Shown piece after piece: positions 11,798-21,914 of a stretch of DNA of 64,000 nucleotides. Origin of the DNA: Aphelocoma coerulescens (lineage: Eukaryota; Chordata; Aves; Passeriformes; Corvidae). The translations under genes and the position numbers were made by a program. The notes below the pieces were generated by a model that was not told the DNA's origin, did not search any database, and saw only the letters and a list, made by a program, of their open reading frames with translations. The DNA lies in contig NW_027183520.1 of NCBI RefSeq assembly GCF_041296385.1, forward strand, positions 276,001 to 340,000, in the 5' to 3' direction. Numbering within the stretch: the stretch's first letter is position 1; each line of letters starts with the position of its first letter.

Positions 11798-12140
11798 TCA
11801 CCCCTCAGTGCGGTCCCAGTGGCTCCCAGTATTTCCATGTCCCTGGTCCAAGTGCTGCTCCCAGCCCTGATCCGTGGGGATGGGAATGTCCCGCTCCCTT
11901 CCTGGGGCAGGCTCACACCTGAGCCAGGTGTGCAGGGCAGGACCTTGCCCTGAGCCCAAGCCCTGTCCCCCCTGCAGGATCTGCTTCCCATCGGCCTCTT
12001 CCTCCTGCGGCCCCAAGCCCAGCTCGGTGCTGAACGAAGGGCGCTGGGCCGGGGTCATCCCCCGGCGGGGGCTGCGCACCCCCTCTGCCCCCTCCCCAAA
12101 TTCCCTCCCGGGGCAGCAGGGGCTGGCTCAGGAGCCCTGT
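11798..12140 (-). pseudogene. MHC class II-beta 3'-end-like segment (inverted copy of 63235-63560)
   Basis: About 330 bp here is nearly identical, in reverse complement, to 63235-63560. A shared peptide (PSFSTELGLGPQEEEADGK) is readable in both. The segment directly follows the transmembrane-exon relic at 12226-12319 on the same strand, and in both copies it runs into ACTGGGAGCCACTGGGACC-type repeats. I therefore infer the tail or 3'UTR of a class II-beta gene. The position is visible; the identity as MHC 3' sequence is inference. Confidence 0.45.
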
Positions 12141-12225
12141 GGACAGGAAAAAGGGGTGACAGCGGGATGGGGGGGTCACACACGCTCTGGGGGGGACACA
12201 CAAGGCCCCTGGGGACCCCCCTCAC

Positions 12226-12319
12226 CTTCTCCTGCAGTGCCAGGAGGATGAACCCCAACATGGAGCCCTCGACCCCTGGCAGCAACTTGGGGGTGGGGTC
12301 TGGTGGCAGCTTTGGTGAT
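12226..12319 (-). pseudogene. MHC class II-beta transmembrane exon relic
   Basis: On the minus strand a pyrimidine-rich tract ending CCCCTAG is followed by an exon-like segment reading PKLLPGVEGSMLGFILLALQ and ending at GGAGAAG before GTGAGG. The PK-LL/ML-GVxG-GFIxLAL pattern is that of the class II-beta connecting peptide and transmembrane helix. In an intact gene this segment anchors the beta chain in the plasma membrane and pairs with the alpha chain. It is 94 bp, slightly short. No Ig-domain exon or peptide-binding exon was found upstream, so it is an isolated relic or part of a gutted gene. Confidence 0.6.
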
Positions 12320-12960
12320 CTAGGGGAGAGGTCACAACTGCACTAAAAGCCCCTCCCAGCCCCACAGCCACTCCCAGACCCCTCAAACCACCCCACAGCT
12401 CCCAGCCAGGACTCCCCCAACCACTCCCTGCAATAGAAATGTCCCCAAAAGCCACAAAATCCCCTTTCCAGCTCCCCCAACACCCACCCAAATTCTCTCC
12501 AAGCTACAGAGCCCTGCCAACACCCAAAAACTCCCTCACAGACTGCCCCAAAAGCCCCCCAAACCCCATCCCAGCACCATAAGTGGCTCCAAAGGCCACA
12601 AAAGCCCGCCCCAGTCCCCCAAGGAGCCCCCACACCCCCTCCCACCCCCCATGGCACCGACCAGGACAGGTTGGGGGACAGGAACATCCACAGCCAGGAG
12701 CAGCTCCGGCACTTCAGCAGTGATTTGGGCACTTTGGAGGTCACACCCCAGATGGGCAGACCCAGGGCAGGGACTGGGACAGACAACCGGAATTGCTGGA
12801 GAACAGATGGGCTCAGGTGGACACGTTCTGCCAGCACAACTGTGAGATTGTGGCCCCAATCTGCCTGGCTTTGTGGCCCCACAACACTCAGATCCTCCCA
12901 AATATTCCCCTGAATGGCAAATTCACCCCCAAAATTCCAGTAAAATGGTGCTGCTTTAGA
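12320..12960. other. Intron-like or flanking DNA between class II relic and zinc-finger gene
   Basis: A long frame is open on the minus strand but the translation is G/W/C-rich and shows no family. I see no exon in it. Confidence 0.4.
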
Positions 12961-12973
12961 TCTCTTTAATTTC

Positions 12974-12979
12974 TTTATT
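12974..12979 (-). terminator. Poly(A) signal of the zinc-finger gene
   Basis: AATAAA on the minus strand, about 400 bp past the stop codon of the zinc-finger frame, in AT-rich sequence; the likely 3' end of that transcript. Confidence 0.55.
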
Positions 12980-13289
12980 TGTACTACAATTTTGATTGTT
13001 TCAGTGGGATTAACATGGAAATTACTTAGGCTGCAGAAGATCTCCAAGATCATCCAGCGTTGCTTGATGCCACCAGAAGAAACAACTGGACAGAACAGAT
13101 GAAAATTTTAGGGTGTAAAGGTAAAAAAATCAGCTCTTCCCAATGAATTTCCAATGTTGATCTGAGCCCCGATGGATGTTCCGGCCCCTGCGTTCACCCA
13201 GGTGCCTACGGGGATCCAGGAGAACGTGGAGAGCACCAGCCAGGGGTCTTCCCAACACAGATCACAAGGAATGTGGGTATCCAGGGCTC

Positions 13290-13375
13290 TTCCCAATGTG
13301 GGTCCTCTGATGGGGGATGCAGTTGGAGCAGAGGACAAAGCTCTTGCCACAGTCGGAGCACTCGCAGGGCTTCCC
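13290..13375 (-). pseudogene. Decayed tenth zinc finger beyond the stop codon
   Basis: In frame after the TAA that ends the zinc-finger gene the sequence continues [16 protein letters not shown] and IPHQRTH, a readable C2H2 finger. The gene therefore once ended one finger later, or the last finger lost its place through the TAA. A further stop follows shortly. Confidence 0.6.
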
Positions 13376-14602
13376 TTACTGGTGCCTCTGTTGATGTCTG
13401 GTCAAGTGAGAGCTCTGTGAGAAGCTCTTCCCACACTCGGGACACTCGTAGGGCCTCTCCCCAGTGTGGATGCGCCGGTGCCTGACGAGGTGGGAGTTTT
13501 GCTTGAATCCCTTCCTGCATTCAGGGCAGCGGAAGGGCCTCTCATCCGTGTGAATCCGCTGGTGCCGGAGGAGATGGGAGCTGGTGTGAAACCTCTTCCC
13601 ACACTCGGAACACTTGTAGGGCCTCTCCCCGGTGTGGATGCGCTGGTGGACGATCAAGGAGGAGCTCTGTGAGAAGCTCTTCCCACACTGGGGACACTCA
13701 TAGGGCCTCTCCCCAGTGTGGATGTGCCAGTGCCTGACGAGGTGGGAGTTTTGCTTGAAGCCCTTCCTGCAGTCGGGGCAGCGGAAGGGCCTCTCCTCTG
13801 TGTGAATCCTCTGGTGCCGGAGGAGATGGGAGCTGGTGTGGAATCTCTTCCCACACTCGGAACACTTGTAGGGCCTCTCCCCGGTGTGGATGCGCTGGTG
13901 GATGACAAGGGTGGAGTTTTGCTTGAAGCCCTTCCTGCAGTCGGGGCAGCGGAAGGGCCTCCCCACCGTGTGAATCCACTGGTGCTTGTGGAAATTTGAG
14001 CTGCTCTGAAACCTCTTCCCACACTCAGGACACTCGTAGGGCCTCTCCCCAGCGTGGATCAGCTGGTGCCGGATCAGGTGGGAGCTCCAGCTGAAGCTCT
14101 TCCCACATTCCCCACACTTGTGGGGCTTCTCCCCATTGTGAAGCCGCTCATGGACCACCAGCTCTGACCTCTGGCTGGATCTCCGGCCGCCTTCCCAGCA
14201 CAGGGTGGGTCTTCCCTCCTCAGAGCACCCTGGGCTGGCTTTGGAGTCCCTCCTCCTAAGGGATCTCCGGGGCTTTTCCTCCCCATTGGATTCCTGTGCC
14301 ATGGAGCCGCTCAAAACGGCCTCTTCCACCAGGTTCTGCCGCGGGCATTTGTCCTCCCTGGGCTCCGTGCTCAGCTCCTTGTCTGGGGGAGGAAGAACAA
14401 GGAGAGGATGAGATTTGCCTCCGTGCCACAGGGAAGGGCAAGGAGATCCCCGCAGTCCATCCCAGCAGGGCTGTCCTGCAGCTGGGGGCGATGCTGGGCT
14501 GGGAGATGGAGCAGGAGAGAGGGGGAAAGGGGCAGTGACTTCCTCCTCACCTGCCTGGGGATCCCAGGGCATCTTCCTCTTCCTCGCAGCTTCCTCCTCC
14601 AT
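13376..14602 (-). CDS. C2H2 zinc-finger protein, nine fingers (two coding exons visible)
   Basis: Probable nuclear DNA-binding protein of the bird-specific C2H2 family without a KRAB box. The 3' exon (14382 to 13376) encodes an acidic/basic linker, one degenerate finger lacking its cysteines, then nine complete C2H2 fingers joined by TGERPY/F-type linkers, ending RHQQRHQ. Upstream, a GT-AG intron of 168 bp (14383-14550) separates a short exon (14551-14634) with [17 protein letters not shown]. The join restores a GAC codon in phase. The polypyrimidine tract before 14634 ends in AG, so the apparent upstream Met at 14659 lies in an intron; I use ATG 14602, though an earlier exon may exist. Fingers 4 and 7 have the same recognition region and 5 and 8 are nearly alike, showing internal duplication. 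It sits between MHC class II-beta relics on the same strand. Frame and splice sites are seen; expression is not known. Confidence 0.8.
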   Translation of the reverse strand: MEEEAARKRKMPWDPQAGEEEVTAPFPLSPAPSPSPASPPAAGQPCWDGLRGSPCPSLWHGGKSHPLLVLPPPDKELSTEPREDKCPRQNLVEEAVLSGSMAQESNGEEKPRRSLRRRDSKASPGCSEEGRPTLCWEGGRRSSQRSELVVHERLHNGEKPHKCGECGKSFSWSSHLIRHQLIHAGERPYECPECGKRFQSSSNFHKHQWIHTVGRPFRCPDCRKGFKQNSTLVIHQRIHTGERPYKCSECGKRFHTSSHLLRHQRIHTEERPFRCPDCRKGFKQNSHLVRHWHIHTGERPYECPQCGKSFSQSSSLIVHQRIHTGERPYKCSECGKRFHTSSHLLRHQRIHTDERPFRCPECRKGFKQNSHLVRHRRIHTGERPYECPECGKSFSQSSHLTRHQQRHQ

Positions 14603-14634
14603 CTGGCCAAGGGTTGGGAATGGGAAATCCTGGT

Positions 14635-16130
14635 CTGGGGAGAAACAAGGGATGAGCACATTGAGTTTACATGTTCCTCTGCCAAGCCCTTGTTAAGAAG
14701 TCACTGGTCACTGTGTGTAAATAAAAATCTGCTCTGAAAAAGCCTCTCAGGAGTTCCCCCTCTCTGGTCTCTCCATTTTGGGGTTCGGGGGTTCCCCCCT
14801 GTCCTGGCTGCTGGGGGTCCCTCTTTTATTGGGAGTCCTCCTCTCTACTTGGTCCCCGCTCTCCACAGGCTGCTGGAAGTCCCAGGAATCCAAAAGCTCC
14901 CCCCTTTTGTCTCCCCACTTAGGGATGCTGGGGGTTATGGGGTCCCCAAGTCCCTTCTCCCCTTATTCTCTGCTTCGGGGTGCAGGGGGTGCAAGGAATC
15001 CCCCCTTCCTCTCTCCAGGCTCTTGAGGGTCCCGCGAATCACAGTGCTCCCCCCTCTCTGGACTCCCCACTTTGGGGTCCTGGGGGTCACAGGGGTTCGC
15101 TCCTCCAGATTGCCGGGGCTCCCCTGGTCCCGGTACTGCCCCTCTCTGCTCGTCCCACTCTGGGGGTCCTGAGGTTCCCCCCTCTGGCTTTCCCAGGGGG
15201 TCCTGCAGCCCCCTGGCTCCGGGCTGGAGACGGCCCTGCCTGACCCACCAGCATGGGGAGGACCTCACATCCCACCACCCCCCACTGGAGCTCTGCCAGC
15301 AGCCACTACAGGGATCCCCCAAAAACACCTCCAGGGGACCCCCCAGTATCCCCCCAAGGGGCACCTATGGCTCAGCTTTGGACTCCTGCAAGATCCAAAC
15401 ATCCCCCCAAAAAACACCGGCCCAGGGACTCTCCAGGATATTTGGGCCAAGCTCCCCCTCCCCCATCACCTGTGGGATGGGGAGGTCAATGCTCCTTGGG
15501 GTGAGGGGCCTGCAAATTCTGGGACCGCTGGACCCACAAGCTTCTTCCTCTTCCTCCACCTTCTTCTCATCTTACTCCATCCATTCTCCTCCTTCTCCCT
15601 AATCCCACCTCCTGCTCCTCCTCTCTCCATCCTTTCTCCTGCTCCTTCTTCCCCCATTCTTCTCTTCCATCCCTCCTCCTCCCCTGTTCCCCCAAACCCC
15701 TCGCATCCCACAGAAGGAATGAGAATGGAGCCATGACAGGTCAGGATGAGCAGTTCAGAGCTCTGGGCTGCTCTCACCCCCTGGGGGGAACCTGGCCAAG
15801 GGAAAAGATGCAAAATTGGTGGGTGGAGATAAAAACTTGGTGTTGTGGTTGGGTGGGGACTTTCACCTCTCTGGTCTCATGTCAAGATGGAGAGGGGAGC
15901 AGGGAATGCAGAGACTGATGGGAGATCCCAAGGGATTTAGGGGCAGGATGAGGGCTGCTGTGAGCCCCTGGTTAGGGCGGGTCAGCCTGGAGACCCCAGA
16001 GTGTTCCCAGGGCCCCAGGATGGAGAGTTGTCACCACCTTCTGCTTCAGGTGGTGGTTCTGGGGGGACCTGGGCTCCTTGGGGCTCTTCCTGCAGCCAAG
16101 AACTTGTAGGGACCCTCCTCCAGGTGGCTC
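14635..16130. other. GC/pyrimidine-rich DNA with a local duplication
   Basis: No gene recognised. Positions about 15290-15560 resemble 17400-17680: both carry GATCCAAACATCC, a GATATTTGGG motif and a CACCTGNGGGATGGGG motif. Positions 15560-15690 are almost pure pyrimidine on the plus strand (TCC/CTT-rich). The stretch 14770-15100 holds loosely repeated CCCCTCTCTGG-type text. Confidence 0.5.
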
Positions 16131-16420
16131 CTACACATGTTCCAGGGGCTTGGAGCTCACGGTGAAGCCCTTCCCAGAGTCTGGGCATCCACAAGGGCTC
16201 CCCAGTGTGGATCCCCTGGTGCCTGCTGAGGTTGGGGCTCCTACCAAAGCTTTTCCTGCCCTCCTGGCCCCTGTAGGGTCTCTCTCCTCTGAGATGGGAC
16301 CTCTGGGCAAAGCTTGGGCAGACACAGGACTTCTCCCCCACTTGGATCCCATGCTGGGAGATCAGCTCTGTGCTCGGCCAAAGCTCTTCCCACAGGAGAT
16401 CAGTCCCCTGCCATGACAGC
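16131..16420 (-). pseudogene. C2H2 zinc-finger relic
   Basis: The minus strand reads GERPYRGQEGRKSFGRSPN followed by LSRHQGIHTGEP, and upstream SQHGIQVGEKSCVCPSFAQR. Linkers and the HX3H ends of fingers are preserved while cysteines are lost (RGQEGRKS for a C..CGKS unit). It is a dead paralogue upstream of the intact zinc-finger gene. Confidence 0.65.
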
Positions 16421-16740
16421 AACTTTGGGGTTCTCCAGAACCCCTCCCACTCATCTGGAGGTCCCACCCCCCTTCTTTCCCCTCCTCCACGCTTTTCCCA
16501 TCATCCCCCAATCCTCGTTCACCAACCGACCCCACTAAGGGGAAGGATCCCACTCCCTCTTTCCTCCCTGTCTCTGCCATCCCCCTCTCCTTTCTCATCT
16601 TCCCCCAAAGCCTCAGTGTCCCACGCTCTTGGTTTGGGGCTCTCAGTCCCCTCTCCCACTCCGTTTCGGGAGTCCGATCCCCTTTTCACTGCTCTCCCCC
16701 TCCTTCCAACGGGTCCCCCCTTTTTCCCCCCTCCCCTCAC

Positions 16741-16824
16741 CCCAGAGCGCCGCACCCAGGCCGGGGGGGCTCCCAGCACCACCAGTGCCACCAGTGCGGC
16801 CCCAGCTGCCCCCACACGCCCCAT
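16741..16824 (-). pseudogene. MHC class II-beta exon 1 (signal peptide), isolated
   Basis: ATG at 16824 opens MGRVGAAGAALVALVVLGAP, a typical bird class II-beta leader that would send the chain into the ER. After 28 codons the frame meets a GT donor (GTGAGGGGAGG at 16740-16730). Leader length, wording and donor position all fit exon 1 of class II-beta. The next 4.4 kb in the transcription direction hold zinc-finger sequence, not a peptide-binding exon, so the gene is broken. A strongly CpG-rich flank lies upstream, but no convincing X/Y-box promoter was seen there. Confidence 0.65.
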
Positions 16825-19259
16825 GCCCCAAAGCAGCCGCGCTGTGCCCTGGGGGGTCCCCAGAGCGGCCCCGCCCCGCACGGCACTGGGAGCACCAGTC
16901 CGGACCAGTGCGGAGCGCGGGCGGGCGGCATCAGCCGTGCCCGGGCAGGGCCGGGCCCCGCGGGGCTCCCGCCCGCACTCGGCCCCCGCCGGGACAGCGC
17001 GGGGGGGCCCGGCCTGGCCGCCCCCACCTCCCCCTCCCCAAATTCCGCTCCGGGGGGCGCTGGGGGCGGGGGGGCTCAGGTGGGGCCAGAGGTGCCGGAG
17101 CCACGTGTCCCCCGCTGCCAGCACCACCCCCTCAGGATTAGGGGTGCCCCAAAACTCCCTCAGAGCTGGCGGATACCCCGCAGGCCCCTAAGGAGTGGGG
17201 TCCCCCCGGCCTCGTCATCCCCATCCTTCGCCTGCCTCATCCCAGGCCCCATCCTGCCCATCCCCCTCCACCACACTTCATCCCACACCCCAATCCACAT
17301 CCCACCCGTCCCGGGCCCCATCCCGCCCCATCCCATTTCTCCGGACAGCCGCCACCGCGACCCCCCAAAACCCCGCGTGCCGGGGACTCCCCAATATCCC
17401 CCAAGGGGCATTTGCGACTCACATTTGGAGCCCTGTAAGATCCAAACATCCGCCTCCCCCCCCCGCCCCACCAAACCCCCCTTCCCCCAGGAACCAACAA
17501 AGATATTTGGGGCTGGGTGCTGGAGTCCTCCAAGCTCCAAAAATCCCCTCTCCCGAAACAACCCCAGGCACCGCCCAAGATATTTGGGGCGAGCTGCCCC
17601 TCCCCAGTCACCTGCGGGATGGGGGGAGCGGTGTTCCCGAGGCCGAGAGCTGCGGACACAGAGAGCGATGGATGCACGTGGAGGCTCCTTTTCCTGCCTC
17701 CTCTGGCCCTCCTCTTCCTCCCGCCCCTCCCCCTTTATCCCTCCTCTTCCTCCCGCTCCTGCTCCTCCATCCGTCCTCCGTCCAGCAGCTCCGCTGCCGC
17801 CCCCAAACCTCGGGCTGGACCGTGGGGTCTGGGACACAGCCCCGTGCTGGGGGCAGAGCCGCTGCTGGGGCCATCGCTGTGTCCAGGGCATCCTTTGTGG
17901 CCCTCGTGCAGCTCCAGGCTCCCGAGGGCTCCCCGAGGGTTTCTGTGGCTGTCTCTGCTCCCCAAATCTGTCGCGTTTGATGCCCGAGCGCGGCAGCCCC
18001 GTGCCCTGTGGCAGCAGCCGGTGCCGGGACACAGCCCCGGGAGCTGCGCTAATGCCCGGCCGTGCCAGGAGGGACTGAGGGGAGGGGACTTCATAAGGAT
18101 CCCCCCTCTGCGCCCCTGGCTGCGCACAAAAAGGTTCTTTGGTGCATGGGAGCGATGTTCCGGGGTTTCTGGGTGTCACGGGCCGGCGGAGACGCCCCTC
18201 GGTGCGGCTCTTTGATCGGATTTTTTTCTTTTCTCGCGGTTTTCTCTCGTTCCCAGCTCGCCCGTCCCGCCGAGCGGCTCCTTCAGGGGCCCGGGGCGGC
18301 ACCGAGCCCTCGGGGCGGCTCCAAAGGGCCCCGTCCGCCGCCGCTCCCCGAGGCCTCCCCGCTGCTGCCGGGGATCGGACACCGCAGGCGGCCCCGGCCC
18401 CTTCCTCTTCTTCCTCCTCGCTGCTGCCGGGATTCAGCCCCCGCCGCCGCCCGGCTCCTTCTGCCGCTCCTGCCCGGCACGAAGCGGCGCTGCCGCTGAC
18501 GGGGCCGGAGCGCGGCTGCCCCGCGACTGCCCCGCGCCTCAGGGCCGGGCCGGGGAGTGACCGCACGGCTGGGGATTGACCCCATGGGAGGGACCCCCCG
18601 CTGGCCAGGGCAGGGACTGACCCCATGGGAGGGACCCCGCGCCGGAGCAGGGAAGGATTCCTTTCCCCGAGGGGAAGCAGCGGCACGAACTGAGCGCGAC
18701 TCCCATCCCTTCTCCCTGCCCCGCTGGGCACAGCAGGGAGGAGCCGGGCATAAAGTGAACTCCGGCAAGGACAAAGAGGTCGGGGGAAGGTTCTGTACCA
18801 GGGTTTATTTTCCTCCTCACTCTCCTGTTCGGATCCGCTCCGTCCCAAATCCAGTTCATTCCCCACGTCGGGGTTCTTGTGGCCGCGATGGCGATCCCTG
18901 AGTGACCTCTCCCTGCCCTTAGCCTGAGCCACGAGGACTCGCATCTGTTCCAGTTCCGTGCAATTCACGGGCATTTGGGGCAGCTGGAGCGAAGCAGCTG
19001 GAAAACCACAGCGGGCTCGAGAGGGACTCAAGCAGGGCAGGAGCCGGGGCTGCCCCGAGGGAGCTCTCCTGACACGAACCTTCCCGGGCTCTTCCTACGG
19101 GAATTGCGGGGAATGTTTCCATTCATCGTTGCAAAGCAGAGTCACAAGTGGAGCTGAGCTTTCAGCTTGAAATGAGGGAATCGAACGTGTGCGCGGGGAC
19201 TGCTGGAACCTCCAGGTGTCACTTGATCCTTTAGTTTCGGAAATATTCAGCCCCTCAGC
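16825..19259. other. CpG-rich DNA upstream of class II-beta exon 1, no gene recognised
   Basis: Very long frames are open on both strands (one of 623 codons on the minus strand), as expected for GC-rich DNA poor in stops. None shows a family signature. Positions 17400-17780 are related to 15290-15700. The peptide around 18840-18990 on the minus strand (RSLRDRHRGHKNPDVGNELD) is less repeat-like than its surroundings but is not recognised. Confidence 0.4.
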
Positions 19260-19630
19260 AGCGATGTCTCTCCCAGCCCACCGGCTCCTGGCTCAGACCC
19301 AGCTCGGAGCTCGGAGAAGAGACCCAAAGTCGCCACAGAAGAAGCTCGGCCGTTATTTTCTTCTTTCATGTTTATTTTATGCCATTTTATTTTATAATCT
19401 ATCATACTCATTCTTTTTCTTTTATTCTTAGTTTCTTTTTTTTTTTTCCATTTTTTTTTCTTCTTCTATTACATCGGGTTTTTTTCTCTATTTCCCCCAC
19501 ACAGCCTTTGTTCCCCTCCCGGAGGTTTGTGGTGCGATGCTGTTCTACCGGTTCTCCCCCTGAAACAAATGAAATCAATCAAAATAATGATGGATTTTTG
19601 AACTCTTCCCGCCGCTCTTTCCAGAAGGTC
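19260..19630 (-). repeat. Inverted-repeat arm (pairs with 29706-29872 plus 40424-40620)
   Basis: Reverse complement of 19504-19628 matches 29706-29833, and reverse complement of the T-rich 19300-19503 continues across the ERV-2 insertion point into 40429-40620. It is AT-rich with homopolymer T runs. Because this arm has no ERV-2, it preserves the uninterrupted target sequence. Confidence 0.7.
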
Positions 19631-19958
19631 TCGATCGGAGGGGCCTCAGGGCTTAATTGGGGAGAACAGTTTAATTGGGGCGAGAAACACTTCAATTCTG
19701 GGGAGAAAATGTGAATGGAGGGGAGAGAAAATGAACTGCGGGGAGGAGCCCCCCAGCCCCCGGCTGTGCCCCGAAGGTGCTGCCCGCGGCTCCCCTGCTC
19801 CCACCCCCGGGCTGGGGGCGCGGAGCTGCCGCTGCTCCCCGGCAACGTCACGGGATAAAAACTCCATTCAAGCTTTTCCAGCCGCGGCAGCGACGCTCAG
19901 CGTTCCTTGGACCTTCCATGGTCCGTGGACATCCCGTGCCCCTCGGCTGTTCCGCGTC
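19631..19958. other. Short unassigned flank left of ERV-1
   Basis: Moderately GC-rich DNA with no gene or repeat recognised. Confidence 0.4.
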
Positions 19959-19964
19959 CCCCGG

Positions 19965-20290
19965 TGTCGGGAAAGGCGCGGGAGACAAGCTCATGATTTC
20001 ATGATCGGCAAGCCTCGATTTTATTGTCTTTTCATCTCTTATTTATACAACACTTAAACAGCTCATACATATTGCAAAACCTGAGCTCACGATTGGTCAT
20101 CTTCTCTCGTGGGAACAACACACCCCGCGGTGATGGTTTCTTCATTCCAATCTGCTCTGGCTTGTGTCCTGTTGGACACCTTGATGATAAGAAACCCCTT
20201 TTCCCACGACAGGCTAACTCCTACATCCTGCAAGGCTCTATCTTATCATGTCCTCTGCTGCGCAGCCATTCCTCAGATAAGCTCTCTACA
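19965..20290 (-). repeat. ERV-1 3' LTR
   Basis: 326 bp, minus-strand ends TGTAGAG and CCCGACA. A TATA-like TATAAATA is at 20040-20047 and AATAAA at 20020-20025 on the minus strand. It also carries the last codons of env. Confidence 0.92.
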
Positions 20291-21636
20291 CTTCCCCCGT
20301 TTTCTTTATGTGCTATCATGCTCAGAGTTGTTGTTTTTAGGAGTACCCTCTTGATACAAGTTAGAGCGCAGCTGAACAGGACTAATCCTACCAAAACCAT
20401 GATCAATAAGAGAAACAATGTTTTTACCATGCTTCTTACCCAACCACCCAATCCCAGTTCACTGACCAGCCCATCTAGGCCAAAGAAACCTGTATCTTCC
20501 TTAATTTTTTGAGAGTGATTTATAAGCTGTTGAATCTCTGCATGAATAGAGCGAGAATGATCATTTAGATCCATGCAGCATAATCCCTCAAATTCTTCAC
20601 ACCCGTGTCCATGAGCTAACAACAGAAAATCAATAGCAGCTCTATTTTGTAATACAGCATGCTGGACTGTGCTTAAATCATCTGCAAGTGCGGACAGTAC
20701 TCTACTTGTTCCATTTGCTTGCTTCACTACCCAGCAGCTTAATCTCTCTATATTGCGATGAGCTCGAGCTGCTGCCCCTCCAGGCAAAAATAGTGATGAA
20801 AAAATTACCTCCCACTTGTTCCACAAGGTCAATTCATCATCACAATTTGATTGGAGGGTCTGGGATAGGTCTCTGCGCCATCTGGTGGGGTGGGTTTTAT
20901 TTGGGTGGTGCTGTGGAAGGGCTAAACTAAGCTGTCCGATTGTACACGGACCGCCAACGGGCAAGGTAGGGATGCCGGACCAAGCACGATTTCCGCAAAT
21001 TAGAAAATATCCAGGGGGCAGCCTTCTGGGTATGACTGTGCCTGGTGCAGGTTTTTCCTGTGTCCTACCAGTGTGGTTGCACCACGATTTTTCCCATTCT
21101 AAACTGTTCCCTATGGGAGACAACCAAGTAGGAGTAGATACATTTTTCCAGCAGTTGGTATGCGTGCCTTCAGAGCAGTGTGAATTTCTGCTATCTATAT
21201 AAAAGCAACTAGTGGCGTTTAAAGAATCAATCAATTCAATCTCTTGCGGCTCAGGCCCGAATGGGAGGCGGTCATCCCATACATCATACTGCTCGAAACT
21301 TTCAATGATGTTATTGCCAGTAATTCGGCCTGATCGGAACCCTGTATCATTGGCGGCTGACCTGAAATGGAGCCAAGTTGTATTTGTTAGGGGGACTCCT
21401 ATTAGGCACGTAAGAAAAGGAGTACTTGGGGTAGCTAAGCTGGCACAGAACGTAGTTGTATTTAATTCGTGTGCCAAAGATACCCAAACATTTTGCCTTG
21501 GATCGAATAGCTTAGGAGGGTATCTATGCTTGAGGGCCAAAGTGCCTGGGACGCTTAGAAGACCCAATACGGCGAGTATACCGGCGGCACACATTGTCCC
21601 AGTCACGGGGTTTAACCTGCCACAGCTCTGGGACAT
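20221..21636 (-). CDS. env: ERV-1 envelope glycoprotein (Env)
   Basis: Surface and transmembrane subunits of the retroviral spike; ATG at 21636, 471 codons, open throughout. In order: hydrophobic leader (ILAVLGLLSVPGTLA, about residues 20-35), a surface subunit with many N-glycosylation sites, a basic R-W-R-R furin-type site near residue 253, then the transmembrane subunit. That subunit contains NRAAIDFLLLAHGHGCE and a CX6CC motif (CEEFEGLCC), the layout of alpharetroviral and other CX6CC class I fusion proteins. A membrane-spanning helix (LFLLLIMVLVGLVLFSCALTC) precedes a cytoplasmic tail of about 45 residues that reads through the polypurine tract into the LTR. All hallmark elements are intact. 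Expression would need a spliced message; the acceptor was not located. Confidence 0.9.
   Translation of the reverse strand: MSQSCGRLNPVTGTMCAAGILAVLGLLSVPGTLALKHRYPPKLFDPRQNVWVSLAHELNTTTFCASLATPSTPFLTCLIGVPLTNTTWLHFRSAANDTGFRSGRITGNNIIESFEQYDVWDDRLPFGPEPQEIELIDSLNATSCFYIDSRNSHCSEGTHTNCWKNVSTPTWLSPIGNSLEWEKSWCNHTGRTQEKPAPGTVIPRRLPPGYFLICGNRAWSGIPTLPVGGPCTIGQLSLALPQHHPNKTHPTRWRRDLSQTLQSNCDDELTLWNKWEVIFSSLFLPGGAAARAHRNIERLSCWVVKQANGTSRVLSALADDLSTVQHAVLQNRAAIDFLLLAHGHGCEEFEGLCCMDLNDHSRSIHAEIQQLINHSQKIKEDTGFFGLDGLVSELGLGGWVRSMVKTLFLLLIMVLVGLVLFSCALTCIKRVLLKTTTLSMIAHKENGGSVESLSEEWLRSRGHDKIEPCRM
20291..20307 (-). other. ERV-1 polypurine tract
   Basis: AAAGAAAACGGGGGAAG on the minus strand abuts the 3' LTR; it would prime plus-strand DNA synthesis. 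The env frame runs straight through it. Confidence 0.85.
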
Positions 21637-21680
21637 CAAGGCCTGTCTTGCAACGGGCTTCTAGGATAGCGGAACGTTTG

Positions 21681-21914
21681 TTAGCTAATATGCTTTAATT
21701 CCCACCGCAATTCTCGTAGGTGGAGGTCTTTGATATTTTCTAGTAACGCTAAACTCTGATCTAGAGGTACTCCCGTTAGTTTACCAAGATTTTCCTGAGC
21801 TGATGCTCGATTCCACTGAAACTCACAATTGAGACACCTTAACCCTGTGGACACTTGTCGCTGAAAGATCCACCACTGTAAATTACAACCTCTGCAATGA
21901 ATTCTAACCCGAGC
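21681..21914 (-). CDS. ERV-1 small open frame B between pol and env (CXXC-rich)
   Basis: A 77-codon frame without an ATG, opening just after a TAA and ending at 21681. It has two CXXC pairs (HCRGCNLQWW and CLNCEFQWN) about 20 residues apart, as in a small zinc-ribbon, and a leucine-rich C-terminal helix (LLENIKDLHLRELRWELKH). It overlaps the end of frame A by 11 bases in a different frame, so the two could be joined by frameshifting or splicing, or both could be relics of one gene. No known accessory protein is recognised. The low number of stops and the paired cysteines argue against random sequence. Confidence 0.45.
   Translation of the reverse strand, partial: ARVRIHCRGCNLQWWIFQRQVSTGLRCLNCEFQWNRASAQENLGKLTGVPLDQSLALLENIKDLHLRELRWELKHIS

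Noticed and set aside
16890..16950. Possible X/Y-box promoter for the class II-beta exon 1 on the minus strand
   Set aside because: CACTGG and TGATGCC are only loosely similar to Y and X2 boxes and the spacing is 16, not 18, bases.
17160..19031. 623-codon open frame on the minus strand
   Set aside because: The region is very GC-rich, other frames are open too, and the translation has no recognised domain.
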